A stretch of 64,000 nt of DNA. Origin: Trifolium pratense (Eukaryota > Streptophyta > Magnoliopsida > Fabales > Fabaceae). Positions 22,350 through 34,934 of this stretch are shown here, in pieces. The stretch is from contig NC_060063.1 in assembly GCF_020283565.1 (NCBI RefSeq), forward strand, positions 44,848,856 to 44,912,855, written 5' to 3'. The notes beneath the pieces were generated by a model. It was given only the letters and a program-made list of their open reading frames with translations, had not been told where the DNA came from and ran no database searches. How positions within the stretch are numbered: the first letter of the stretch is position 1; every line of letters starts with the position of its first letter. A program made the translations under genes and the position numbers.

Positions 22350-25300
22350 ATGTTTGCAACATTGAAAGGTCTAAGTAAGAGAGGCCAAAAGGTGAAGGGG
22401 AGAGTGGTGTTGATGCATAAGAATGTTTTGGACATTAATGCCCTCACTACTGCTAAAAGTGCAGCTGGTGTAATCAAAGGTGGAGTCAAAATTGCTAATT
22501 GTGTTGCTGGCAATATACTTGACACCGCCACTGCAGGCTTAGGTTGTTCAGTTGCTCTAAGGTTGATTAGTGCTACCACTGCTGATGGTAATATCTTCTT
22601 AATTTTCAAATACTTCTAATTATGCTTGGTCATTACTGCTCATCTTCATAAATTTAACTGCTGATCAATTTTTTTAGGAAAATTTTAAATAGTGTTCTCC
22701 CGGGACACTCTTTAAGCATTTTAAACTGTAAGTTTTGGTGAAATTTTTATGAAAACGTGTGAAGTCAATATATTGAAAATTAAAATGTTTCACTTTTTGA
22801 ATAAATTATTTCTTTAAATGAAATGCTTAAAGAATACTAAATGTTTCACTCATGAGCAAGATTTTTTTTTAATCCAAGATCTACAAATCTACCAAATAAA
22901 AAATCTAGAAAAAGAAAGACTGCTCAACTAGTACCACTAACTTAATTAGCTAATAGACAACAGACAAATATTATTAGAAAAAAATATGAAAAATAAGCAA
23001 AATATGGGGACCAACCAAAATTCATGTGAAGAATCTAAAATTCATGCGAAAATTACAGGAATCTAAAAAACGGAAGTTTTTTTTTTTGAAGGGCACTGGT
23101 TAAGCATTTAAAAATAGAAATTCTATTTCGAAATACGTGTATTCAATGCCTTAAAAGTATAAAAAGTTATATTTTCAATATTTATTTTATTTTTTATTTT
23201 ATTTTTAGGTATGTTTAACAAGTATCCGGGGCACTGCTTAGCATGAGTTTTTTTTTTAATACTTATCATTTGTGTGCAATTGCTAAAATGTATAATATTG
23301 ATGAAAAAAAAATACTAATGAGACAAGTGAAAGTAAAAGATTACACTTGTTAGTGGTACCAACATAGTTGAGCAGTATTTCTTTTTTCTAGATTTTTTAT
23401 TTGGTAGATTTGCAACTATTAATGAAGAAAAAATATTACTAAGGAGAAAACTGAGAGTAAAAGATTACATAAACAAATTACTAACTAATCCTCTTAATTA
23501 CTAATTAACTATATCTTTAACACACATCAATACCAACATTAATTTGAAAAAATGACAAATATGTCCGACGCCAACACATGTCAAAAGTGTCCGTGCTATA
23601 TAGTTGAGAATTATATTACTGAATTTTTTACTGTTTTTTTTTTTTTTGTAATATATCGTTGCTGATATTGAAAATCAAATTTGTTACACATTTGTAGAAA
23701 GTGGAAAGGGGAAAGTGGGAAAAAGAACCTTTTTTGAAGGTTTTGTTACCTCAGCACCAATTTTGGGAACAGGACAAAATACATATGATGTTCATTTTGA
23801 ATGGGATAGTGAGATGGGAATTCCAGGAGCATTTTATATTGAAAATTTCATGCAAGGAGAATTCTTTCTTGTAAGTCTAACCCTTGAAGATATTCCTAAT
23901 CAAGGAGACATAAACTTTGTTTGCAACTCATGGATTTACAATGCTAAAAAGTACACAACTGCACGCATCTTCTTCGCCAACAAGGTAATTAATTATGAAA
24001 AATATCATATTTATATGTCATGTTAAATTCATTTTGCTTGGTTCATTGCAAAATTATTTTTACCATGAGCATGCATAAAAAGATTAATTTTGCTTATATT
24101 TTTTCATGGAGAGAATTATTAATTATATTTCCCGAAATTTGACACCATTAAATAAATGTAAATAGACGTATCTTCCAAGTGAAATGCCACCTCCATTAGT
24201 CTACTACAGACAAGAAGAATTAAAGATTTTACGAGGAGATGGAACAGGTGAACGTCTAGAATGGGAAAGAATTTATGACTACGATGTTTACAATGATGTT
24301 GGTGATCCTGACTGTAAAGCTAGCTTGGCTCGTCCTGTTATTGGAGGATCCAAAACCTTGCCTTACCCTCGAAGGGGGAGAACCGGCAGGAAACCATCTA
24401 AGAAAGGTTGTAAACTTGCCTGATGTGTCTTTATATTGATCCAAATGATCCTTTGCTAATACATATTTTGCTGTTTTGTATGTGAACAGATCCAAAAAGT
24501 GAGAAACGAAGTGAATTTATTTACCTTCCAAGAGATGAATCATTTGGTCACTTGAAATCTTCGGATTTTCTTGTTTACATACTTAAATCAGTATCTCAAA
24601 ATGTCATACCTGCATTAACATCTGCAATTACATTACAATTCAATCAACCAGAATTTAACTCCTTTGACGATGTGCGTACGTTCTATGAGGGTGGAATTAA
24701 ATTGCCAACTAATACACTTAGCAAATTCAGCCCAATACCATTTTTCAAGGAACTCCTCCGAAATGACGGTGAATCAGCCTTAAAGTTTCCATTGCCTAAA
24801 GTGGTTCAAGGTATCCAAAAAAACTTTTTTTGCAGTCCTAACTAACTGCCCGCGCGCACACACAAAAATTGAAAAGAAGTCTAAAAAATCTCTTACATTA
24901 CTCTTATTTATGAGCAGTGAATAAGTCTGCATGGATGACTGATGAAGAATTTACAAGAGAGATGATTGCTGGTGTTAATCCACACATCATCAAAAGACTT
25001 CAGGTAAATTTGATAATTTATCAATTCTTATGCAATCACAAAAATTAAGCTAAGAATCTTGTGTTTATTTTTCATGCCTCAATTGTTAATCTCATTATTC
25101 ATATGATGTAGGAGTTTCCACCAAAGAGCAAACTAGATAGACAACTGTTTGGTGATCATACCAGCACAGTAACCAAAGAACAGTTAGAACCAAACATGAG
25201 TGGAGTCACAGTTGAACAAGTAATTACACATTTAACATCAATACTCAAAATAAATAATTTTGTTATTACTCTCTCCGGTCCTTTTTATAAGAAAGAACAT

Positions 25301-27221
25301 GCTTTTTAATTATAATATACATCAGATACATCAGTTATTCAATGAACCTAAAAAGTCAATTATTTCTTATAAAAATGACCGGATCAGGTAGTATTATTTT
25401 GCAAAATTGGTTCATTTTTTCAATGACTAAATTGTATATTTTCTTGTAGGCTATCCAAACCAACAGACTGTATATACTTGATCACCATGATACATTTTAT
25501 CCATACTTGAGAAAAATAAATGCAGCTGATACAAAAACATATGCTACTAGAACCATCCTATTCTTACAAACTGATGGAACTTTGAAGCCATTGGCCATTG
25601 AGCTAAGTAGCCCACATCCACAAGCTGATAGCTTTGGTCCTGTTAGTGATGTTTATTTGCCTGCAAGTGAAGGTGTTGAAGCTTCAATTTGGTTACTTGC
25701 CAAGGCTTATGTTGTTGTAAATGACTCATGCCATCACCAACTCATCAGTCATTGGTACAGACTATATTGACAATATTATAGAGACTTAGAACTATGAAGC
25801 ATGAACACTCCTCTCCTCAGATTAGCAATGTCGCGATGTCGGACACGCGTCGATGTTCAACACTAACACTGATACTAATGATTACAATACACTGTGTCAT
25901 GTTCTTAAATTACTATTAGTGTCGATGTGTCAGTGTCTATGTCATATCTGATGTCCGTGTCTATCTCCGTGCTTCATAGAATTTCAAACATACTTTATAT
26001 ATTTATGAGTTATTCATTAATATTTACATTCGTGTGACAGGTTGAATACTCATGCTGTGGTTGAGCCATTCATCATAGCAACAAATAGGCATCTTAGTGT
26101 GGTTCATCCTATTCATAAACTTCTACTTCCACACTATCGCGACACAATGAACATTAACGCACTTGCAAGGAATGTCTTGGTAAATGCAAATGGTGTTATT
26201 GAATCGACATTCTTGTTAGGAAGATATTCTTTAGAATTGTCTGCTGTTGTGTATAAGGATTGGGTTTTCCCAGATCAAGGTCTGCCAAAAGATCTACTCA
26301 AAAGGTAATTTTACATCACATTAGATCCTCGACATATATTCATAGTTAAACATATTGTAACCACGATCTAATTGTTGATGCCGCGAGCATCAACTATATT
26401 TTACCGCAATCAAATATTTTATTATCTCAAAATGTTAACAATATCTTCTTTTCTTGTTATCTAGAGGAGTGGCTGTAGAGGATCCAACTGCCCCACACGG
26501 CCTTCGCCTTCTGATAGAGGACTACCCTTATGCTGCTGATGGACTAGAGATATGGGCTGCTATTAAGACATGGGTTGATGAATATGTGAATTTCTACTAC
26601 AAGTCAGATGCAGATATTGTACAAGATTCTGAACTCCGAGAATTCTGGAAAGATCTTGTAGAGGTGGGTCACGGTGACTTGAAGAATGCTACATGGTGGT
26701 ATAAGATGCAAAATCGTACGGATTTGATTGAAGCTTGCACCACCCTCATATGGATTGCTTCGGCACTTCATGCAGCGGTCAATTTTGGACAATATCCGTA
26801 TGGAGGATTAATCCTTAATCGACCAACTAAAACTAGAAGATTAATGCCTAAGAAAGGATCTCCTGAGTATGATGAACTTGCTAAGAACTACCAGAAGGTG
26901 TTTTTGAGGACAATCACACCAAAGAATGATACGCTTGTTGACTTGACCGTCATAGAAATCTTGTCAAGACATGCTTCTGATGAACAATACCTTGGACAAA
27001 GAATCGAAGGCGATCTTTGGACTTCGGATACACAACCAATAGTTGCTTACAAGAGGTTCGCTTCGAAATTGGCTGAAATTGAGCTAAAACTTGCTCAAAG
27101 GAACAATGATGAGACACTAAGGAATCGACATGGACCCGTGAATATGCCATATACTTTGCTTTATCCTTCTAGTAAGGAAGGATTGACTTGCAGAGGCATT
27201 CCTAATAGTATCTCCATCTAA
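22350..27221 (+). CDS. Lipoxygenase LOX-B, intact
   Basis: An 868-residue plant lipoxygenase without a plastid transit peptide, which oxygenates linoleic and linolenic acid. I read nine exons: 22350-22587, 23698-23984, 24166-24406, 24490-24810, 24918-25003, 25112-25219, 25450-25754, 26041-26304, 26465-27221; all junctions are GT-AG and phases match LOX-A and LOX-C. The PLAT/LH2 domain covers the first 250 residues or so. The linker has one [13 protein letters not shown] unit and the conserved GGIKLPTN block. Iron ligands: His528, His533, His719, Asn723, Ile868. Ala571 fits an S-product. Thr585-Phe586 is the pair usually seen in 13-lipoxygenases. This is the only copy of the three with all family features. 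MITEs lie in introns 6 and 7, and a degraded one in intron 1. Confidence 0.95.
22685..22860. repeat. Degraded MULE-like MITE in LOX-B intron 1
   Basis: CGGGACACTCTTTAAGCATT, then TGTGAAGTCAAT and AAAATGTTTCACTTTTTGAA, match the element at 37227-37411 in the same family. The ends are eroded. A second piece (GTATCCGGGGCACTGCTTAG) lies near 23220-23245. Confidence 0.5.
25269..25388. mobile_element. Small Stowaway-type MITE in LOX-B intron 6
   Basis: The inverted ends CTCTCTCCGGTCCTTTTTAT and CTACCTGATCCGGTCATTTT (reverse complement of the right end) are bordered by TA at 25267-25268 and 25389-25390. Length 120 bp. Confidence 0.75.
25792..25979. mobile_element. MITE in LOX-B intron 7
   Basis: Inverted ends CTATGAAGCATGAACAC and, reverse complement of the right end, CTATGAAGCACGGAGAT. 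The inside is rich in GTGTC/GACAC motifs. A fragment of the same family is near 23560-23605 in intron 1. Confidence 0.65.
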
Positions 27222-29430
27222 AGATTGTTAGGCTTGTTGTGTTTTTGTTATGAATAACAGATGAGAAGGAAATCAATTCCCTCATCCCTCTATCTATTGT
27301 CATGTTATTATGTATGTTTGTCTGGTTTTTATAATGTTTTACTTTATATTAAATGTAAGAACTATATATTGTATCTGTTGTAATGATTTCATTCATGAAG
27401 CATTGGTCAATTTTAGGATTTGTGTGCATGAGGATCTGGAATATGATAGAAATATTTAATGTCGGATGGTGATAAAGTTATAGATTGACTTGGCTTGACA
27501 CTAACACTAAGACTACTTGCAATGGTTGGGTTTAAACCCCAAAAGAGGAGTTGAAATGTTGCGTCGGTTTAATTTTGGGGTTGAATTAGTTGGAGGAGAG
27601 AGGATGTGAAATAATTCAACCGGTTGAATGAAAGAAAAGTGAGAAATTGGGTGTGTGGGAAAGTGGGAGAGTGCGAAAGTGAGAAACTGAATGAGACATG
27701 TGGCGCGAGCTAATAGACCTACTCTAGCAAGTGTGGTGCACTTGCTCAAGAAAAAATTAAAGTGATGAAGGGGCAATCAAAGTTTTTAAACATTTTTTTT
27801 TCTTTAGACTACTAGTTGACTAGTTGATGGTTGATTTTGGGATTTAATTTAAACACGATAATTTAATTTTTCTATGATTTTGTATCACAGATTATATGTG
27901 AATCATATGATTGGCATATCCCTTTGTAAATTGTATCATTCCTTATCATCACAAAAGTTAATTTTTTTAAATAAATAAAAAAAAAACCCAAAAACCCACT
28001 TGGTCTGATGGTATTGGTTTTAGCCCTGAGTGTCTGCTCTCCTTAAAGTCTCGGGTTTGATTCTAATTTGGGTGAGCTAATTTAGCTTCTTCAAAAAAAA
28101 AACAAAGATAATAATTACTCCGTAGTATTTTTTTTCTTTCACCGAGACTTGAATCCGAATCCTTTCACACCTTAACTTCTTTAACCCTTATCTTAAATCA
28201 GGTGAGTTAGTCATCTAGTTTAAAAAAATTAATAAGTTGTACAAATAGCAATTTCAAACTTTAAATGGACAGTGATCATAAGGTAGTCTCGATTTTCAAT
28301 TTTTATTTTGATCGAAATCCAAATCACCTTCTCTAGAATTGGATTAGGTGCATTCGAATTTTCTGTCCAGTCACTTTATAGTCGTTTGATCACGATCGAA
28401 CGGTTTAAATAAATAGGTAAAAAAAAGTTTTTAAATCATAATCGGTCGATCTTGATCAGACGACTATAAAGTGACCGACTGCATGGAAAATTTGACTTCA
28501 CGAAATCCGGGTCCACTTTCTCTCTCTTATATTCTATCTATTCATTTTCTCATTGATAGTCATACCACTCCTGCGCTCCCAAAATATAAGAGCTGGTTTG
28601 ACTAATGCATGTATGTCAATGCACAATTTTGATCACTAATATATTTAATTCTCTATCAGTAAAAATTATAAAAACTTGATATTTTGAAAATACTGATAGA
28701 TCTTGCTTTAACCAAATCAAACAAAATCTTATATGATAATATTTATATCTATATGTTATTAAAAAAATATGATCAAAACAAGATAAATAAATAATATCAT
28801 TTAATCAAAATAGCTCTTATACAATGGGATGGGAAAGTATTTTATATTTTAAAATACTGAGTTTAAATTTAAACCGTGAATTTTAATCAAACGGATGCGT
28901 GAATCCTAAAAAGTAGTGACGTCTAAAGAAGAACGTGATCCCACGTTTATTAAATGTTGTATTGTACTTACTAAAGTTATACTATACGACTACAATTTTT
29001 AACTCAACCATCAGCTTAGTCATTAATGCAATTGTTAATAAAATAACCAATTGTTTGTAATAAAAAAAAACCAATTGCGTTTATTTTATTTTTGACAAAT
29101 GCTGACATATACTTTTTCCGGCCATAAGCAAATTTATCTTATTTTAGGCATATTAAGAAAGTTGTATTTTTACTAAACTATCATTTACAATACATTAAAT
29201 TTACATTGAAATTTTAAAATCATGTTAAAAGTAGAACAATTAATTAGGGTACTTTTGAAAGAATAATATTAAATATAGTTGTTTTTGGTAACTTTTACTT
29301 ATATTTAAGGCCAAATTTTTTTGTTGACTTTTACTTATAAATAAGGCCGGATGAAGTATTTTAAGGGTGCATATAAGAAATTTAATATAGAAATATTATT
29401 CTTATAAGTCGTATATTAAACTTTTTAAAT
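27222..29430. other. LOX-B 3' flank and repeat-rich spacer, no gene seen
   Basis: 27222-27300 is likely 3' UTR (TATGAATAACAG). A possible inverted-end repeat lies at 27520-27750. 28000-28090 is SINE-like (box B-like GGTTTGATTC). 28335-28510 carries inverted arms (TAGTCGTTTGATCACGATCG / CGGTCGATCTTGATCAGACG), a probable MITE. 28575-28850 and 29107-29360 look like worn Stowaway-type elements (CGCTCCCAAAATATAAGAGC…; TTTTTCCGGCCATAAGC…GCCGGATGAAG). Confidence 0.45.
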
Positions 29431-29439
29431 GTTAATATG

Positions 29440-30451
29440 GAGAAATTCTTAGGTGAGTACTCACCTAAGCATTAATGGTTAGGCACAACCAATAATAATT
29501 TTACAACTCATTAATATATTAAATAATTATAAATAAATAATAGAGTATTAATAAAAACAAATCTTAACCAAATCTTGGAAAATAGGGAAATAATGAAACT
29601 CATGTGCCAGATTATTTGTTTTTGCACCATATTATGAGTAACTTGTTTTTGCCCCAGATTTTTAGTACCATATATTCATCTCAATTTGTATGTGTTAGTT
29701 GTGGGTAACACAAAGAAATTGAATTAAGTGCCTACGCTAAAAGTCTAAAACTCATTTTGAATGCATGTTCTTTCTTGATACAAGTTGTATGCATCATCCT
29801 TATTATTCACAACTTGACCAAGAAAAATTTCTTTAGAGCCATCATTTTCCATATTTTTCCTACAAATAATATAAATGTATTTTAAATGGCATGAAAGAAA
29901 ATAGATATATAATTCTATAATTAAAAAATATATGTACGGTTTATAAACATAAAAAAGAAGAAGAAAACAATATGGATTCCAGTAAAAAAGATTACATATA
30001 CAGAAGAAAATATACAGAAGAAAATACAATGTTTTTTTTTGGAAAAACAATATTTATTTTAACAGCAAATATATTAGTATTATTAATAATCGGTTTCTGC
30101 ACAAGACGAATAAATACCATGAAAAATGAAACTACAAAATAAATGCGCCATATATGAGCGGAACACAAAACAATTATTTTTTTTATTGAAGAGTGGAATA
30201 GGTACAAAGAGTGCTAAATTCACATAAAAAAAATTCTGATACAAAGAAACCACCAAACAGTGCTATACTCATCCCTTTTGGCAATGATCTAAATATATTT
30301 TTTCCTTATTTTCCAGATTTGGTCCATATTTGATTTTATTAATACTCTATTATTTACTTATAATTATTTAATATATTAATGAGTTGTAAAATTATTATTG
30401 GTTGTGCCTAACCATTAATGCTTAGGTGAGTACTCACCTAAGAATTTCTCA
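29440..30451. mobile_element. MULE (Mutator-like) element with long inverted ends and a FAR1-like remnant
   Basis: About 1.0 kb with near-perfect terminal inverted repeats of about 120 bases (29440-29562 and about 30335-30450). It is flanked by GTTAATATG at 29431-29439 and 30452-30460. Each end contains a perfect 22-base palindrome starting CTTAGGTGAGTACTC. The minus strand inside encodes a short FAR1-type DNA-binding piece (29752-29852), which points to a deleted derivative of an autonomous MULE. Confidence 0.9.
29752..29852 (-). pseudogene. FAR1-type DNA-binding domain fragment in the MULE
   Basis: From an ATG at 29852 the minus strand reads MENDGSKEIFLGQVVNNKDD followed by AYNLYQE. FAR1/MULE proteins typically continue with EHAFKxGF; that phrase (EHAFKMSF) is present in another frame immediately after, so a small frame error separates them. 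Nothing further of the transposase is seen before the inverted end. Confidence 0.7.
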
Positions 30452-30874
30452 GTTAATATGTTATTCTTTTCATTACACAAATAATATTTTTAAGATCCTT
30501 AATATGTAATTTTAGGATACATGTTAGCAAGACCGGCCTTTATTTTTTAATGATCCAATTGCGTTTATAATAAAACATAAATAAATCAATGTGTGAACCA
30601 CGTTTCGCACATACAAGCATTTCCTCGAATCCTCGAAACAGATCGCCTGCTATAATTGTGTTAATACAATTTACGGTATCAACCGTCCGATTTTAATAAA
30701 CGGTCCAAACTACTATGATAAATATGTATTGTAAACCGTTTGATGTAAAATCAATCAATAAAAACAATTATTGTCCGCTACTTTGTTCTTAAACTGCACC
30801 AAATCCTAATCCGCATTTTCTAATATTTAGGTGGAGAATAGGTCATATTGACTTTCAATTAGATTTTATCGCAT

Positions 30875-31549
30875 GGGGACACTTCAAGTGAGAGGAGTGT
30901 CTTAATGTGAGAGATGAGAGGATATAATGCCAACTGTTGGATCAAAATACACGGTCAAGATCAGAGTAAAGTTAAAAAGGCACGGCACACATGATCTCTT
31001 GTGGTTAAAACAACAACACTGCGCTACCCTTCGTTTTCTGCACATACTGCAGATTTTTCTCAGTTCTCTGATTCCACCTTCATATGGTTTTTTTCATTGG
31101 TGCATTGGTGGTACTGGTAGTTGTGATGCAAATTTGTTTAATCAGTGATTATTTCCAATTAATTTTAGGAAAGAGGTATTGAGATGATTCAATGAAATGA
31201 CATGCGCAAATACCATGGAATTGAAGGTTTTAGATGTAACAATCAAATTCTAGTTGGTTATTTCAAGGTTTTCAATTTTTAAATTTGGAAAAGCATGTAT
31301 ACAGGCCGAGGCTGGGCTGAGATTGTTGGAATTGAATTTTCTGATGATTTTAGATTTGAGGTGGATGCAGTTTTAGACCTAGTAATTGGAAGAGAAAAGG
31401 GAACTACGAAAGAACGGAATAAAAAGAGATCATGTGTGCCGTACCTTTTTAACTGTAATCTAATCTTGACCGTGTATTTTGATCCAACAGTTGACATTAT
31501 ATCCTCTCATCTCTCACATTAAGACACTCCTCTCACCTGAAGTGTCCCC
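30875..31549. mobile_element. MULE element with unidentified internal sequence
   Basis: Terminal inverted repeats of about 130 bases (GGGGACACTTCAAGTGAGAGG… left; GGGGACACTTCAGGTGAGAG… as reverse complement of the right end), length 675 bp. Flanked by the 10-base direct repeat TTTATCGCAT at 30865-30874 and 31550-31559. The centre (about 31010-31400) is not inverted and does not resemble a transposase. It could be captured host sequence. Confidence 0.88.
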
Positions 31550-31670
31550 TTTATCGCATTTTCAAAAAACTTGCCTGACGACCACATGTGTTTGTCCGCA
31601 CGCAAGTTTATAACAATAATAAAAATAATAATAATAATAATCTTATGAATAATGCACTAAATTAATAAAA

Positions 31671-31847
31671 GGAGAATGTTAACTTGTGCCCTTAAGGCAC
31701 ATGTTAAGGAAGCAAAAATAGAAATTATTAAATGCTAATTTGTGCATTTTAACTTTTGAAGCATTAAATTTCTTGTATCATTAAATGTTGAATTTCTATT
31801 TTGGTATATCTTAACATGTGCCTTAAGGGCACATGTTAACAAGACCC
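31671..31847. mobile_element. MULE-type MITE
   Basis: Inverted ends around AACTTGTGCCCTTAAGGCAC and AACATGTGCCTTAAGGGCAC; flanked by TTAATAAAA at 31662-31670 and 31848-31856. Length 177 bp. Confidence 0.85.
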
Positions 31848-31897
31848 TTAATAAAAATGTGGTAGTGAACTAGTGATTAACTAAGGATCATATCCTA

Positions 31898-32146
31898 CCT
31901 CCGTCCCTAATTATAAAATCATGTTTGATCACTACATGTATGTCAATGCATAATTTTGATCACTAATATCTTTAATTGTATATTAGTAAAAATTATAAAA
32001 AGTTAATATTTTAAAAATATTTATCAAAACAAATTTTACAAGATCTTATATATTACATTTATATATTATTAAAAAAAATACGGTCCAAACAAGGTAAATG
32101 AATAATACATTTTTGTCAACCAAGGTCTTATAATTAGAGACGGAGG
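31898..32146. mobile_element. Stowaway-type MITE
   Basis: Inverted ends CCTCCGTCCCTAATTATAA and CCTCCGTCTCTAATTATAAG, with TA on both sides (31896-31897, 32147-32148). Length 249 bp. Confidence 0.88.
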
Positions 32147-33293
32147 TAGTATTATAGTTCGGAATAATAGTTAAAAAAGTAAAAATAAAAATAAAAATAA
32201 AAGTTTTAAATAAAAAAATTCTTTTTAATATTTCAAAAGTTTGAATTCACTAATTTTAAGATTAAAGAATGTCCTAGAAATACTTATTAGTGAAACCCTT
32301 AGTCACTATTCCAGAGACATTATTTAGCATTTCTCATTAAATAATGTTATCTCTTCCTTGTTTGATATAGATTGTTTCTCGTTCACCACATTCACATTTT
32401 TCACATGGTATTACTTGCTGTGAGTACCAGGGAAATTAAAATATCCAATTCAAAACTCTTTTTAATTTTACTAAAAAAACACTACTTATTACCAACAATA
32501 AATTGTTTTAAGTAGTAGAGATTCTTTCTTAAAGAAGTGGTTAAAGGTTTGTATGAAAAAAATTGTGTTGGAAATAGAACCTACCTTCTATGTCTCACAA
32601 GTATCTTGAAAGACATTATCCATATCGCTTGGTTAGAGGTCAAGGCCGACCCAACATAGCTAGAGACTTAAAGCAAGTTCTATTGTGAAGTCTTATAAAC
32701 AAAAAATTACATAAAGAAATACATAAAATTTAAATGTCTTATTATATTTATAGCCAAAATGAATTTTTATTTTTTTAGATTTTGTCACCTTAGCTACTTC
32801 TTGCGCGCCCTACGCGTTTTCATTTTTACCCTTCTCTACTTAAGTAGCGGACGACATTTACAAAAATTGTCAAAAACATTCTCATTTTTAAAATGTCTGC
32901 TACCCTTAAGTCTGCTACTCTTAAGTAGCAGACGTTATGGAAAAAAAAATTGGTAGGGTGTCTTTGGGGGTATCCACTACTTAAGTAGCAGACGAGGATA
33001 TTTTGATAAATTTGTAGGGAGCGCGAGAAAATGGATAGAGTAGTAAAAGAAATTCTGATTTTTAGTCATTCTTCTAACCCAAAATTTTAGGGCATAAAGC
33101 CCTTGCTTGGGTCACTTAGCTCTTAGGTCAACCTGTCAAAGGTCGATTCTAAATTTTGCGTATGGAGAAAATTTTATCGGGAGAGGAGAATCAAACCCTT
33201 TATGTCCCACAAATTTTTATTCAACGGAGATTAAATATTGTTAAACGTTCGGACTTAAATGAAAAAATAAAAAATAAAAACTATTTGTTGGCC
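32147..33293. other. LOX-C upstream spacer with dispersed repeat
   Basis: No gene seen. 32800-33060 contains several CTTAAGTAGC(A/G)GACG phrases in both contexts, shared with 9660-9770 and 56130-56250; this is a dispersed repeat family. Confidence 0.5.
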
Positions 33294-33301
33294 TATAAAT
33301 A
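33294..33301 (+). promoter_or_regulatory. TATA box of LOX-C
   Basis: TATAAATA lies 71 bases before the ATG at 33365, nearly the same spacing as in LOX-A, so the promoter looks preserved although the gene is broken. Confidence 0.6.
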
Positions 33302-34037
33302 CCCACTAAGTTTGTTTGGCTTTCTCACAAGCTTCCTATCCATTTTAACAATTGTGTAGCAAAAATGTCCTTTATATTTGGGAATGATAAAATCAAAGGC
33401 ACATTGGTGCTTATGCAAAAGAATGTTTTGGATATAAACAGCTTAACTGATCCTGAGAAGATTATTGATGGAGCCTTGGACGGGTTTACATCGATATTTG
33501 ACACTCTTACTTCCTTCTTGGGTGGATCCATTTCTCTCCAGTTAATTAGTGCTACTAAAGCTGGATGTAAGTTTTTTTTTTTAGTGGATTTACATTCTCT
33601 CTTTTTCTTACAACAGATTCTCTTATGTTGAAATTTAACATGAAGGATCCTCTCCATTTCCAATTATTTCCATTTCCTCCATTATTATATTGTTTTGGGA
33701 ATATAAATGCAAAAATGTGACATCAAGTGGGTTCAAATGTCATTTATACACCCCAAAATATTTAAAAATTTTGGTAATGGAAGAAATGGAAAACATAAGA
33801 AATGGAGAGGATCTCAACTCATGTTCAACGTATCAAAAAATTTGTTGGATCCTACAAGGATACAACTCAAAAAATTTGAGTATAGTAAATTTCATGGTTA
33901 GGTCTTCAATATAACTTTCTCATGTTGAATCCCAACATGAGATCACATATTCTAATTATCTTTTCAGCTTTGGTTGATTTGATTTAACTACAAATGGTTT
34001 TCTTCTTTAAGAAAAATTCATATATTTCACTATATTA

Positions 34038-34934
34038 TGTTAAAAACCGGTTTCCAGACTTTCTAAAAAACAGAAAACGAATTTTTCAAAAATGGCAACG
34101 AAACAAATGATTGGCTGAGTCGCGTACTAGGTCGCTTTCTTTAAGACGTTTCGCAGAACTACTCGAAAAGTGCACTGTAGTATATCAACCGCGAAGTCCC
34201 CAGGATAAAACAGCCGTTTTCAATTAAATACCGATGAACTACTGCACTGTAGTATCGGCCAGAAATACACCAATAATTGATATGCAAATATCAATTCTAC
34301 GACAACAACCGTTCGATATTGAAACAACAAAAGTAATTTGCGAAGAAGAGAAATAGAGAGAAGGAAAAGCAGTTTCTCAGAATGTAGAGAAAAAGAAATT
34401 GATTTTTAAAACTGAAGAATGAAGCAGGATTTATAGGCAAGTAGGGAGCTGGAATCAGAGGAAATCGTGGAGCTGAAATTGCCCAGTCAAAAATGAAACG
34501 TGGGCAAAAGAATAGGGCCACGTAATTTGACCGTTAACAGATGTACATCTATTTCAGACTTGGTCTAAAGCACATTTAAAATGTGTGAATTAAGGGGACA
34601 CGCGTAAAGAAAATTTAATTCAAAATTTTCTTTTTCTTAGCATTAAAAAATTAATATATCACCCAAGCCCAAGCCCGGCCCGAATCGAGCCGGACGGCGG
34701 CGGCGCGCGCGTGTGATATTCGATATTGGGTGCAGTCTCCCTTTCTTACAAAAGTAGGTACCCCAAGGGCACACCCTTAGTTGCCACTTTGTGGTATATA
34801 AACACTACCAAGAAGTGTGATCTTAGCAATGTGAGACTTAAAAAGTCTTTTTTGCAATTCACACTATACATGGTTCTAACACTATGTGTTTACTTCAATA
34901 TCAAGTTTCCTCCAATTCTCATCATGTTCCAACA
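34038..34934 (+). mobile_element. Solo LTR in LOX-C intron 1
   Basis: The 897-bp segment begins TGTTAAAAAC and ends TTCCAACA (TGTT…AACA), flanked by the 5-base repeat TATTA at 34033-34037 and 34935-34939. A TATA-like GGTATATAAAC near 34793, in plus orientation, fits an LTR promoter. It includes a GC-rich patch (34675-34715) unlike its surroundings. No internal retrotransposon domain is attached. Confidence 0.85.
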
